In this document: piece by piece, positions 53,343 through 61,999 of the stretch
How positions within the stretch are numbered: position 1 is the first letter of the stretch
How the letters are laid out: every line of letters begins with the position of its first letter
NCBI GenBank assembly: GCA_020161435.1
Contig: JAIUNV010000001.1
Span: forward strand, 620,001-684,000
DNA length: 64,000 nt
Direction of reading: 5' to 3'
Origin: Bacteroidota bacterium
GTDB taxonomy: Bacteria; Bacteroidota; Bacteroidia; Chitinophagales; Chitinophagaceae
Made by a program: the position numbers and the translations under genes
Notes under the pieces: generated by a model
The model's input: the letters and a program-made list of their open reading frames with translations, nothing else
Database searches by the model: none
Told to the model about the DNA's origin: nothing

Positions 53343-53927
53343 ATGAGCCCACTTCAATCTTGCAAGAATGAATTCGGAATAATTCTTAAGCCATTAGGGT
53401 ATAAGCAGCAGGGTAAAAGTTGGTATTCCCTAAATGAAAACGGAGTGATAAAAACAATAAGTTACAAAATAAGTAGCGTAGCTGCGGATGAATTTCTATT
53501 CAGTATAAATTATAATATTAGTTTCAACAGAGTTCATCAATTAGTTAATAACCGTCCTTATGACTTAAGGAGAAATCTTGAAATCGGGCTGATAAAATCT
53601 TCATTGAATCCGCTTAGACAAAAGAAGTCATTTGATTTTTTGCCGAACACTCCCATAAGTCGTTTAATTGAATATACACATCACAGAATAGCAGACGAGG
53701 CAATTCCCTTTCTTTCAAAATTTGAAACTGGCGAACAAATAGCTCTTTTTTTGGAGGAGAATTTGGAGAAATTCATGAAGTCAGACACTATTCTTGTTTT
53801 AAATTTAGCTGCTTTGCATATTCTCTTAGGAAATAAGGTACGAGCTGCTGAATTAGCAAAAAAGGTAATAGCTGAATCAAAAGTTCCCTTTGTATTTGCT
53901 GAAGATTTTTTAGATAGAATTTTTTAA
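53343..53927 (+). CDS. DUF4304-like protein
   Basis: A 194-residue soluble protein. The N-terminal stretch LKPLGYKQQGKSWYSLNENGVIKTISYKIS matches the DUF4304 opening (a family of small proteins often in accessory or polymorphic-toxin-related regions). It is much richer in A+T than the genes around it (Ile, Asn, Lys, Ser heavy), pointing to acquired DNA together with the toxin-antitoxin pair. ATG at 53343. Function unknown; an immunity role is a guess. Confidence 0.65.
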   Translation: MSPLQSCKNEFGIILKPLGYKQQGKSWYSLNENGVIKTISYKISSVAADEFLFSINYNISFNRVHQLVNNRPYDLRRNLEIGLIKSSLNPLRQKKSFDFLPNTPISRLIEYTHHRIADEAIPFLSKFETGEQIALFLEENLEKFMKSDTILVLNLAALHILLGNKVRAAELAKKVIAESKVPFVFAEDFLDRIF

Positions 53928-54197
53928 TCTCCGTCGAAGCAGGTGTTAACAAAGAAAAGTATCAGGGCTAAGAATAAATTGGTAATGGGCAAATTCATAA
54001 GCTAATGTGCCAGCAACGATAACCTCCAATGGAATACCTGAAACAGTTAAAAAATTCTTCCCTCAATCCTGCCACCGGACAATAATCCGTTTCCTTCTTC
54101 GTTTTTCAATGTTTCACCATGCTTCGGTACGGTTATTGTACTGTTGTGTGTCCACTACCTTATCCCCGCTATTTTTTGAAACTTGAAAAACTGAAGC

Positions 54198-55016
54198 ATG
54201 CGTTTATTGCTTGCATTGTTTCTCGGTATTGTTTTGTACTCCGGCGTAATGGCTGGTACAAATGGCAACAGCCGCGAAACGCTGGATAAAGAGGCTCAAC
54301 TTTATAAAATGCCGGTGGCTTACATCAAAGCGGCTACCGAGCTGTACCAGCAGTTGCAGCTGCAGCAAAAGGGTTTGGAAAAAGACATTTTTGTAAAAGC
54401 CTACAAAGGCTACCTGCACCTACAGGCACAGGGTTTGGTGCACAATGCCGACATGCTCAGCATTGCCGATTTCAGCCAGAGCAATCAGAACAAACGACTC
54501 TACATTATCAACCTGCGTACCCGCAGCCTCATGATGCATACCTACGTATCGCATGGGCGCAACAGCGGTAACGTGATGGCTACCTCGTTCAGCAACGTCA
54601 ACAATTCCAACAAAAGCGTACTTGGCTTTTTGCTTACCGCCGATACCTATGTGGGTGCCAATGGTTTGTCGCTGCGGTTCAGGGGTATGGAAAGAGGCAT
54701 CAACGACATGGTAACCACCCGGGCCATTGTGGTGCATGGCAGCAAGTTTGTGAATGAACAGGAGCTGGCCCGCCGCGGCGAAATGGTGAACAGTTTGGGT
54801 TGCCCTGCTGTACCCATGGCACAAAGCAAAGCCATTATTGAAGCCATCAAAGGGGGCAGCGTATATTTCATTTACCACCCCGATGAAATGTATGCCAACC
54901 GGTCGCCCATATTGAATACACCACTGCAAACCACGCTGCTGCCCATGCTGGCCAGTCAGCCTGTTGCCGATTCGCTTACGCCACCCAATAGCAACGCCAT
55001 TACCCGAAATAATTAA
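54198..55016 (+). CDS. Murein L,D-transpeptidase catalytic domain family protein
   Basis: A 272-residue exported protein. Signal peptide MRLLLALFLGIVLYSGVMAG. The YkuD_2-type domain (about 95-235) has H180 and C202 in IVVHGSKF and NSLGCPAVPMAQ, matching the HG...S.GC catalytic pattern. RNSGNVMATSFSNVNNSNKS, GLSLRFRGMERGIND are family blocks. A Pro/Thr-rich tail follows. It likely acts on peptidoglycan cross-links or anchors in the periplasm. ATG at 54198. Terminator at 55039. Confidence 0.88.
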   Translation: MRLLLALFLGIVLYSGVMAGTNGNSRETLDKEAQLYKMPVAYIKAATELYQQLQLQQKGLEKDIFVKAYKGYLHLQAQGLVHNADMLSIADFSQSNQNKRLYIINLRTRSLMMHTYVSHGRNSGNVMATSFSNVNNSNKSVLGFLLTADTYVGANGLSLRFRGMERGINDMVTTRAIVVHGSKFVNEQELARRGEMVNSLGCPAVPMAQSKAIIEAIKGGSVYFIYHPDEMYANRSPILNTPLQTTLLPMLASQPVADSLTPPNSNAITRNN

Positions 55017-55038
55017 CCGAGAATCCTATAAACTTTTG

Positions 55039-55065
55039 CCGGCCTGCACTCAGGCCGGTTTTTTT
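55039..55065 (+). terminator. Terminator after the L,D-transpeptidase gene
   Basis: CCGGCCTG-CACT-CAGGCCGG followed by seven T; its T-run touches the last codons of the convergent membrane protein gene. Confidence 0.9.
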
Positions 55066-55732
55066 ATACAATGAAGTAAGCCGCCACCTGGCAAATGCCG
55101 CCAGCTAAGTAGCCGGCATATATTTCACCCGGCTCATGTGCACGGCGAATAAGGCGGGATGTACCCACCAAACCAGCCAGCAATGCCACCGGTGCCAAGG
55201 CGCCCAGTGGCCAATTGGGGTCGGCCGCCGTTTGTATAATGAAGAAAGACAGTGCTCCGCCTGCCGCCAATGTGTGCAGGCTTATTTTCATAAAAATATT
55301 GACGAACATGGCAGCGCTGCTGGTGAGAAACACACCCAGCAACCACTGGTGTACCGCCTGTGGAATCACCTCCCAGTTGCGGCTTACATAAAAGGCCCAG
55401 AAGTAAAAGAAGATGCAGGACACCAGGGGAATGATGCGGTCCCGCTGGCTTTCGAGGTAAATGCTGGGAATAAACTTGAGTCGCCAGATGAGGAATACAA
55501 ATAAACCGGGGTACAACACCGTGTTGATGAAGCTCATGGCCGCTATGCGCAGCCTGATGGGCTCATCGGTGAGTAGCACATTTACCGGGTGGCGGTACAG
55601 CACAAACAGCACTACCATAAACGGAATGAATAGCGGGTGCAGCAAGTAAGAAACAACTTGTGCCAGCATGCTCAGCCACTTGGGCTGTGCGGGCATGGTA
55701 GATGGAGTAACAGAGGCTATAGTTGTTGTCAT
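55064..55732 (-). CDS. PAP2-like membrane protein with degenerate motifs
   Basis: A 222-residue protein with about six hydrophobic helices. C-terminal SRLIRRAHEPGEIYAGYLAGG follows the PAP2 phosphatase motif 3 (SR-x5-H-x3-[DE]), but the PSGH motif is replaced by SLHTLAAGG, and the KxxxxxxRP motif is absent. So membership in the superfamily is likely, activity uncertain. ATG at 55732 (MTTTIASVTPS). It starts 14 bases after the rpoN stop on the same strand and is probably cotranscribed with it. Confidence 0.65.
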   Translation of the reverse strand: MTTTIASVTPSTMPAQPKWLSMLAQVVSYLLHPLFIPFMVVLFVLYRHPVNVLLTDEPIRLRIAAMSFINTVLYPGLFVFLIWRLKFIPSIYLESQRDRIIPLVSCIFFYFWAFYVSRNWEVIPQAVHQWLLGVFLTSSAAMFVNIFMKISLHTLAAGGALSFFIIQTAADPNWPLGALAPVALLAGLVGTSRLIRRAHEPGEIYAGYLAGGICQVAAYFIV

Positions 55733-55745
55733 ACTGCGGTGCCGG

Positions 55746-57272
55746 TTAGAGTTCTTTGCGCAGCCTTGCCACGGGTACATTCAATTGTTCGCGGTATTTG
55801 GCTACGGTTCGGCGTGCAATGTTATAACCTTTTTCTTTCAGCATATCCGTCAGCTGATCATCGCTGAGCGGTTTGCGTTTGTCTTCGCTTTCCACCAAAT
55901 CGCTCAAAATCTTTTTTACCTCACGGGTGCTTACTTCTTCACCACTGTCAGTACTCAGGCTTTCGCTAAAGAAAAACTTGAGGCGGTAGGTGCCAAATTC
56001 TGTTTGTACAAACTTGCTGTTGGCCACCCGGCTCACGGTAGAAATATCGAGGCCGGTTACTTCGGCTACGTCTTTCAAAATCATGGGGCGGAGTGTGGTT
56101 TCATCGCCCGTCAGGAAAAATTCCTGCTGGTGCATCATGATGGCATACATGCTGTTGTACAGCGTTTCGTGCCGTTGTTTAATGATATCAATGAACCACT
56201 TGGCAGCATCAATTTTTTGCTTGATGAACATCACGGCATCTTTCTGCTGTTTGTTCTTTTTGCTGCCCCGTTCGTACTCCCGCAGCATATCGCGGTAGTC
56301 GCTGCTGATGCGCAACTCCGGCGCATTGCGGTTGTTGAGCGTCAGCTCCAGTTTGCCGTTGATGTTTTCAATAAAAAAGTCGGGGATGACGTAGGTTTCT
56401 GCCTTGTTGATGGTGGATACCACGCCGCCGGGTTTGGGGTTGAGCCGAATCAGCTGGTTCATTACTTCCCGCAGTTTGGCTTCGTCTATACCCAGGCCCC
56501 GCTGTATTTTTTCGTAGTGCTTTTTGGTAAATTCTTCGAAGTAGTCTTTCACGGCATTCAGTGCCAGTTGTACATCTTTGCCTTCGCTGCGCAGCCGTTG
56601 CAATTGCAGCAGCAGGCACTCCTGCAGGTTGCGGGCACCTACACCGGTGGGGTCAAACAGCTGTTGAATCTGGCTCAGCAACAGCTCCACTTCTTCATCG
56701 CTGGTTTGCACATTTTGCCGAAAGGCGAGGTCATCTACAATGGAGGCAATTTCGCGGCGGAGATAACCGTCTTCATCTATGCTACCCACAATTTGTTCGG
56801 CCACTTTGAGGCGGCGTTCGTCCAGCTCCAGCATGGCCAGTTGGCCAACCAGCAGATCATGCAGGTTATTTTCAACTTTAATGGGCGTGGGTGTTATTTC
56901 CTCGCCTTCACCGTAGTTGATGTCTCTTGTCTGGTAGTCGGGAATATCGTCTTCCGGATCCCATTCGGGTTGGTCTACGGAGCCAAACTCCGCCATGTCG
57001 GGGCCATCATCGGCCATGCCAGCATCTTCGGCAACTGTGTCGGCCGGCTCGTATTCAAAATCGTCGATGGAGTCTTGGTTGCTGAGGTCTGTATCTTCCT
57101 GCCCGTCGTGTTCTTCGCCCATTTCCAGCGCCGGGTTTTCTTCAATTTCTTCTTTGATGCGTTCCTCCAAATTGGCGGTCGGTATTTGCAGCAATTTCAT
57201 GAGCTGAATTTGCTGGGGCAACAGTTTGAGTTGTTGTTTTTGAACCTGTCTTAAACCTTGTCCGAATGCCAT
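55746..57272 (-). CDS. rpoN: RNA polymerase sigma-54 factor
   Basis: A 508-residue sigma-54. N-terminal activator-interacting region (LKLLPQQIQLMKLLQIPTANLEERIKEEIEENPAL), an acidic region II (about 50-120, Asp/Glu rich), core-binding domain, and the C-terminal helix-turn-helix and RpoN box ARRTVAKYRE (486-495). It recognises -24/-12 promoters and needs an AAA+ activator; none is encoded in the window. ATG at 57272. Confidence 0.97.
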   Translation of the reverse strand: MAFGQGLRQVQKQQLKLLPQQIQLMKLLQIPTANLEERIKEEIEENPALEMGEEHDGQEDTDLSNQDSIDDFEYEPADTVAEDAGMADDGPDMAEFGSVDQPEWDPEDDIPDYQTRDINYGEGEEITPTPIKVENNLHDLLVGQLAMLELDERRLKVAEQIVGSIDEDGYLRREIASIVDDLAFRQNVQTSDEEVELLLSQIQQLFDPTGVGARNLQECLLLQLQRLRSEGKDVQLALNAVKDYFEEFTKKHYEKIQRGLGIDEAKLREVMNQLIRLNPKPGGVVSTINKAETYVIPDFFIENINGKLELTLNNRNAPELRISSDYRDMLREYERGSKKNKQQKDAVMFIKQKIDAAKWFIDIIKQRHETLYNSMYAIMMHQQEFFLTGDETTLRPMILKDVAEVTGLDISTVSRVANSKFVQTEFGTYRLKFFFSESLSTDSGEEVSTREVKKILSDLVESEDKRKPLSDDQLTDMLKEKGYNIARRTVAKYREQLNVPVARLRKEL

Positions 57273-57333
57273 CTGTTATCTTTACACGCTATTGATTGCG
57301 GTAAATTTACAGGCTCCCATGCAAGTTTGTTCA

Positions 57334-57663
57334 ATGAGGCGGGTGTTTTTTACCATTTTGGCATCATTATTGCTGAAAGGGACGGCTGCGCAGCTAACCA
57401 ACAATCATTTTTTACAAGAATCGCTGCGCAAAAAACCGGTGCTGTCGGCCATATCCAGCATGGCAATGCCGGCGCAACCACCACTGTCGAACTCGCAACG
57501 ACCAGCCTTAAGACCGCATAGCATCAGCCCCGATTTTTATGCCCGCTACATGGCATGGACCTGCAGGCAGGAGCTGAAAATGCAACAGGCCATTAAGCTG
57601 CCGCTGTACCTGCGGTTGGGCAACCTTGACCATGTCAATCGCCTGGAAGGCAAGCTGCCTTAG
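57334..57663 (+). CDS. Small secreted protein, unknown
   Basis: A 109-residue protein with a signal peptide (MRRVFFTILASLLLKGTAAQ), a mature part of about 89 residues with several Pro, and the segment DFYARYMAWTCRQELKMQQAIKLPLYLRLGNLDHVNRLEGKLP. ATG at 57334 opens the signal peptide; ATG at 57319 adds five residues. The stop codon overlaps, on the opposite strand, the stop of the nucleoid-associated gene (57660). I do not recognise it. The C-terminal half resembles similar short proteins in Bacteroidota by composition only. Confidence 0.55.
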   Translation: MRRVFFTILASLLLKGTAAQLTNNHFLQESLRKKPVLSAISSMAMPAQPPLSNSQRPALRPHSISPDFYARYMAWTCRQELKMQQAIKLPLYLRLGNLDHVNRLEGKLP

Positions 57664-58706
57664 GCTTCTTCGTCGAAGTATACTTTGTAAAAATGCTTGC
57701 CGGTTACTTCATCGTAGCCACGTTCTATCAGGTCGCGGCGACCATGAATGTAGATGTGAAAATTCTTGTCGAGTTTCAGCACACTCTTGAACACTTTGCT
57801 CTGCTTTTTTACTGCTGCCAGATGAATGTCGAATTCATCTTCAAACTGCACATGCCGGGCTTTTTCGTAGTTGTCTTTAAACTCCTGAAACTGATCCATC
57901 ATTTCCGGCACTGCTATCACTTCTTGTGTAAACTGCTGCATGACGAAGTGCTCGTTTTCTTTAAAGTAATCGAGGCTGCGGTGCATGATGTCTATCTGTT
58001 GACCTTTGGTAATGTCGAACTGTGCGGGCAACGCTTCAGTTACAAACTGCTTACACATGCTTAGCACTTCGTTGGTATGGTGGTAGTTGTCGGCCACTGG
58101 TGTCAGCTGCAAAAAATCGGTGAGCCAATATTGAGCATCCTGTTGCTTGTTGGTGTTATCAATAATGCAAACACGATAGCCGTCTGCTTCTGCCGTTTTA
58201 AAAATCAAACACGCTTTATCGGGCTTTTGCATGTTCAATCCTTCTTCAGCCACAATCTCCAGGGTTTTGCCGTGCTGTAGTAGCTTCAAAAAAGTATTCT
58301 TGCTTTCGCTTTTTACCAATATGAGAGCTTCAACCTCTTCGCCTTCAAAAGGAACCTGTTGCAGGTGTACAATATAGAGTTCGCCTTCTTTAATACGGGC
58401 ATGCGTACTCACCTGATACAGCAGTTGGGCTATGTGGCGGCTCTCCGGTATAAAAGTACTCTGGTCATGAAAAATGTGTTTGCAATACGTGTACACTTCA
58501 TTGAGGCCGAGGCTGCTGTGGTGGGTAAACTTGTATTGCTCATGCTCATTGAAATGCTGCAGAAAATATTTCACCAACAGCTGGCGCACCAGCTCATCGT
58601 TGAGGGTGAGTTTGTTTTCGCTGAGGGTGAGTTTTTCACCCCGGGCCATGTTGCCCACTTTGTGCACAATGGCCTGATGTATATAAATGCTGTCGGTTGC
58701 GTTCAT
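57660..58706 (-). CDS. Nucleoid-associated protein NdpA/YejK-like
   Basis: A 348-residue protein of the 37-kDa nucleoid-associated family (PF04245). ATG at 58706 gives MNATDSIYIHQAIVHKVGNM, the family opening, then a conserved VHLQQVPFEGEEVEALILVK, FKENEHFV and a C-terminal HIYIHGRRDLIERGYDE segment. DNA binding and a possible role in chromosome organisation or stress are family knowledge. It is divergent from the SecA-like gene and shares stop-codon bases with the convergent small gene. Confidence 0.85.
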   Translation of the reverse strand: MNATDSIYIHQAIVHKVGNMARGEKLTLSENKLTLNDELVRQLLVKYFLQHFNEHEQYKFTHHSSLGLNEVYTYCKHIFHDQSTFIPESRHIAQLLYQVSTHARIKEGELYIVHLQQVPFEGEEVEALILVKSESKNTFLKLLQHGKTLEIVAEEGLNMQKPDKACLIFKTAEADGYRVCIIDNTNKQQDAQYWLTDFLQLTPVADNYHHTNEVLSMCKQFVTEALPAQFDITKGQQIDIMHRSLDYFKENEHFVMQQFTQEVIAVPEMMDQFQEFKDNYEKARHVQFEDEFDIHLAAVKKQSKVFKSVLKLDKNFHIYIHGRRDLIERGYDEVTGKHFYKVYFDEEA

Positions 58707-58840
58707 AGTGCGGCGAAGATAACAGCTGCGGGTGCATTCGCCTGCAGGCTCTCGCAGCGCAATCATACAAAGGGCCGATATTTAGGAAAGACGCTTGCTG
58801 GCCTGCAAATAAATACTCCTCATTCCCCTAACTTTCAGAC

Positions 58841-59380
58841 ATGTTTTTCAATCTCTTTCAAAAGAAAAAGCCTGTACCCACTTTTCGGGAATTGGTATGG
58901 ATAGATACTTCCGCCAAGTGGAAGGGTATGATTTCGCTGCTGCTCAATAATCAGGAGGTTGTTATGGCAGCTTGGTTTCCAGAGACAATCAGCTTATTGA
59001 AACAACAACTTGAACTAACCGGTATGCGGGCAGATGTATTGGATGCACGGCATGTGAGGCAGAGCTTGGTTTCCGGTAAAACTTTAATACTTGCCGAGCA
59101 TTATCCGCTTCGCTCCAAAGAAACACCGCTTCTGGAAATGGATGCAGCAGCAGTAATCGTATGCAGCGCATTAGATGAACCGTTCTTCTTGCACTTTGGG
59201 GGTGAGCGAATATTGGAACTGATGAAAAAATTGGGCGTTAATGCCGATGAAATAATTGAGCACAATATGATCAGGCAATCCATTAAACGTGCACAGGATA
59301 ATTTGGAAGAAAAAGTATTGTTAGATAACAGCGCTGCATCTGCCGCTGCCTGGTTTCAAAAGAATGTTCCTGCAAGCTGA
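58841..59380 (+). CDS. Stand-alone SecA NBD2-like protein
   Basis: A 179-residue protein. Residues 112-160 (PFFLHFGGERILELMKKLG, EIIEHNMIRQSIKRAQDNLEEK) closely follow the SecA segment after motor motif VI that in Bacteroidota SecA reads like FGSDRIAGIMDRMG and EVIQHSMITKSIERAQKKVEE. Residues 24-95 (AKWKGMISLLLNNQEVVMAAW, LLKQQLELTGMRADVLDAR) match the second RecA-like domain (KFKAV...VLVGTVSIE, LLKKAGIKHEVLNAK). NBD1, the preprotein cross-linking domain, and motif VI with its arginine fingers are missing, so it cannot hydrolyse ATP alone. It might bind SecA or a substrate. ATG at 58841; alone, between divergent and downstream genes. Confidence 0.7.
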   Translation: MFFNLFQKKKPVPTFRELVWIDTSAKWKGMISLLLNNQEVVMAAWFPETISLLKQQLELTGMRADVLDARHVRQSLVSGKTLILAEHYPLRSKETPLLEMDAAAVIVCSALDEPFFLHFGGERILELMKKLGVNADEIIEHNMIRQSIKRAQDNLEEKVLLDNSAASAAAWFQKNVPAS

Positions 59381-59459
59381 AAACCACGGGCATTTCGAAA
59401 AATCTTTAAAAAAACCAAGTTCACCAAACAGCTTACATTGCTTCAAAATCTTCGCTGCT

Positions 59460-60812
59460 ATGTCATCTTCCCGTCGTCATTTTTTGCAATCTTCCGCTGT
59501 GCTGTCAGCAGGCATTTTGCTGCATCCTCAATCATTGTTTGCCGCTCCTGCTATAGATAAGGTGCGACTCGGTTTTATTGGTGTGGGCCTCCGCGGTCAA
59601 AACCATTTAGACCTGGCCTTGCGCCGCTCCGATGTGCACGTTGTTTCTATTTGTGATATTGATGAAGGTATGCTGGCCACAAGCCTGAAAATGGTGAAAG
59701 ACAGCGGCAAGCCCGAACCAAAAGTGTACAAAGGCGATGTGTATGCCTACCGCAAATTGCTGGAGGCAAAAGACATTGATGCCATCATCATTTCTACTCC
59801 ATGGGAGTGGCACAAACCCATGATTATTGATGCTTTGGAAAGAGGTATTAAATATGTGGGTACCGAAGTGATGCTGGGCATTACACTGCAAGACCACTGG
59901 GATGTAGTGAAAGCCTGCGAAAAGCACAAGGCACAGGTAATGCAACTCGAAAACGTGTGCTATCGCCGCGATGTAATGGCCGTGATGAATATGGTGCGTC
60001 AGGGTGTGTTTGGCGAAATCATTCACCTGCAGGGCGGCTACCAGCACGACCTGCGGGGTGTAAAATTCAACGACGGAAAAACGCCGTACGACAGCGGTGC
60101 CGAGTTTGGTGAAAAAGGTTACAGCGAAGCCAAATGGCGTACGCAACACAGCGTAGACCGCAATGGCGATTTGTATCCCACACATGGCATCGGACCCGTG
60201 GCCATGATGATTGACATCAACCGCGGCAACCGCTTCACAAAGCTAAGCTCGTTTGCCAGCAAGGCCCGTGGCCTGCACGACTATGTGGTGAAGAAAGGTG
60301 GTGCTGATCACCCCAATGCCAAAGTGCAGTTTAAACTGGGTGATGTAGTGACGACACAAATTGGTTGCGCCAATGGTGAAACCATTTTGCTGCAACACGA
60401 TACCAACCTGCCACGTCCGTATTCATTGGGCTTCAGGGTGCAGGGCACCAAGGGCTTGTGGATGGACATTAACAAGAGCATACACATTGAAGGCATCAGC
60501 AAGCCACACCAGTGGGAAGCCGCCAAAGAATGGTTGGATAAATACGACCATCCGCTTTGGAAAAAGTACGGTAATGATGCACAAGGAGCGGGCCACGGCG
60601 GTATGGATTTCTTTGTGGTGCATGCCTTTATTGAAAGTGTAAAACGACAGACCGTTACGCCGCAGGATGTATACGATGCTGCTGCATGGAGTGCCATTAC
60701 GCCGCTGTCAGAAATATCTGTGGCCGAAGGCAAAACGGTTGACTTTCCTGATTTTACCAATGGCAAATGGAAAAACAGAAAGAATACGTTTGCCATTGAC
60801 GACACCTATTGA
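59460..60812 (+). CDS. GH109-like NAD-dependent glycosidase (Gfo/Idh/MocA fold)
   Basis: A 450-residue exported protein with a Tat-type signal, MSSSRRHFLQSSAVLSAGIL. The N-terminal Rossmann domain has GFIGVGLRGQNHL (NAD site) and the second domain carries MQLENVCYRRDVMAVMNMV, HLQGGYQHDLRGVKFND and LYPTHGIGPVAMMID, typical of GH109 alpha-N-acetylgalactosaminidases, which use tightly bound NAD. ATG at 59460. The kinase-like gene 122 bases downstream completes a plausible GalNAc salvage route. It could instead act on another alpha-linked sugar. Confidence 0.82.
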   Translation: MSSSRRHFLQSSAVLSAGILLHPQSLFAAPAIDKVRLGFIGVGLRGQNHLDLALRRSDVHVVSICDIDEGMLATSLKMVKDSGKPEPKVYKGDVYAYRKLLEAKDIDAIIISTPWEWHKPMIIDALERGIKYVGTEVMLGITLQDHWDVVKACEKHKAQVMQLENVCYRRDVMAVMNMVRQGVFGEIIHLQGGYQHDLRGVKFNDGKTPYDSGAEFGEKGYSEAKWRTQHSVDRNGDLYPTHGIGPVAMMIDINRGNRFTKLSSFASKARGLHDYVVKKGGADHPNAKVQFKLGDVVTTQIGCANGETILLQHDTNLPRPYSLGFRVQGTKGLWMDINKSIHIEGISKPHQWEAAKEWLDKYDHPLWKKYGNDAQGAGHGGMDFFVVHAFIESVKRQTVTPQDVYDAAAWSAITPLSEISVAEGKTVDFPDFTNGKWKNRKNTFAIDDTY

Positions 60813-60858
60813 TGGTACATCACATGATTTTTATTTTCAAAAAATGATGATAACATAG

Positions 60859-60878
60859 CCCACGGTTTCAACCGTGGG
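60859..60878. repeat. CCCACGGTT palindromic repeat, copy 4
   Basis: CCCACGGTTTCAACCGTGGG, identical to the copy at 16232, 47 bases after the GH109-like gene. Confidence 0.75.
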
Positions 60879-60934
60879 TTTTAAATAGGCAATAACACAA
60901 GTTGTCCGTTGCGACGGATTTAAACCTGCTTTCG

Positions 60935-61939
60935 ATGCAAGAAGTAAAATCAATTTGTACGGCATTTGGCATTAGCCCAACAGCAATAACCCCAATTACT
61001 CAGGGGCTGATTAATCAAACCTACAAAGTAACAGATGCCGGTGGTGATGCGTTTATAGTGCAGCAAATCAATACCCGCATTTTTCAACAGCCGCAGCAGG
61101 TGCAGCAAAACTTTGTACAGCTGCGGGCTGTATTGAAACACTACTACCGCATGCCCGAATTGATACCTACTGCACAAAATGAATTGATGCATACGCATGG
61201 CAATGAAGCGTGGCGCTGTTTTACATACCTGCAAGATAGTTACACGCCAACTGGAGCCATCTCCGAAGAGCTGGCTTACACTACGGCAAATTGTTTTGGC
61301 GAATACACTCGTGTCCTCAGTGCAGCTTCTCCCAAACTGCATACTATTTTACCACGGTTTCATGATGTATCGTTAAGAGCGGAACAATTGCTACAGGCAA
61401 AAGCCGGTGCTACACCAGAGCGGTTGAAGCTGGCGGCCAGATGTCTGAACGAATTAGATAACTACGATGAACTGCTGAAGCGATACAAATATTGGGCGGC
61501 GCATCCGCAGTATTTTTCGCAGCGCATTTTGCATCACGATGCCAAACCCAGCAATATCTTATTCAATAACAAAACGCAAAGTGTTTTGTGTCCCATTGAT
61601 TTGGATACAACGCAAACAGGTTTATGCTTCAGCGATTTGGGCGACATGATACGCAGCATGGTGCCCAGTCATGAAGAAAATGATGTTTGCTTTGCAGACA
61701 TCGAAGTCCGGCAATCATTTTTGCAAGCCCTTACAGAAGGCTATATGGACGCCACTCATACCCTGTGGACTGCTCAAGAAAAGGAAGCCTTGGCTTACAG
61801 TGGTAAAATGCTGTTGTATATGCAGGCCATGCGTTTTTTGGCCGACTTTCTCAACAACGATATTTATTATCAGACGAAGTACGAGCTGCACAATCTGGAT
61901 CGTACAATTAATCAGTTGACTGTATTGCGTCAGCTATAA
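60935..61939 (+). CDS. APH-fold sugar kinase, N-acetylhexosamine kinase-like
   Basis: A 334-residue phosphotransferase with the aminoglycoside-phosphotransferase fold. Nucleotide side ITPITQGLINQTYKV and FIVQQINTRIF, catalytic RILHHDAKPSNILF (D202) and metal-binding CPIDLDTT (D222, D224). The opening pattern and spacing resemble NahK, which phosphorylates GalNAc/GlcNAc at C1; relatives are often misnamed mucin desulfatase. ATG at 60935; TTG at 60902 is possible. Its position downstream of the GH109-like gene supports N-acetylhexosamine use. Confidence 0.75.
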   Translation: MQEVKSICTAFGISPTAITPITQGLINQTYKVTDAGGDAFIVQQINTRIFQQPQQVQQNFVQLRAVLKHYYRMPELIPTAQNELMHTHGNEAWRCFTYLQDSYTPTGAISEELAYTTANCFGEYTRVLSAASPKLHTILPRFHDVSLRAEQLLQAKAGATPERLKLAARCLNELDNYDELLKRYKYWAAHPQYFSQRILHHDAKPSNILFNNKTQSVLCPIDLDTTQTGLCFSDLGDMIRSMVPSHEENDVCFADIEVRQSFLQALTEGYMDATHTLWTAQEKEALAYSGKMLLYMQAMRFLADFLNNDIYYQTKYELHNLDRTINQLTVLRQL

Positions 61940-61950
61940 TTGGGGTAAAA

Positions 61951-61980
61951 GAAAAGCCCCACCAAAAGTGAGGGCTTTTA
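61951..61980. terminator. Terminator between the kinase and aminotransferase genes
   Basis: GAAAAGCCC pairs with GGGCTTTT around a CACCAAAAGTG-like loop, T-rich on both strands, between convergent genes. Confidence 0.7.
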
Positions 61981-61999
61981 TAGTACACGTTGTTTTTAG

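Noticed and set aside
55668..57254. 528-codon plus-strand frame opposite rpoN
   Set aside because: Shadow frame caused by the codon usage of rpoN; Phe/His/Gln-rich, not protein-like.
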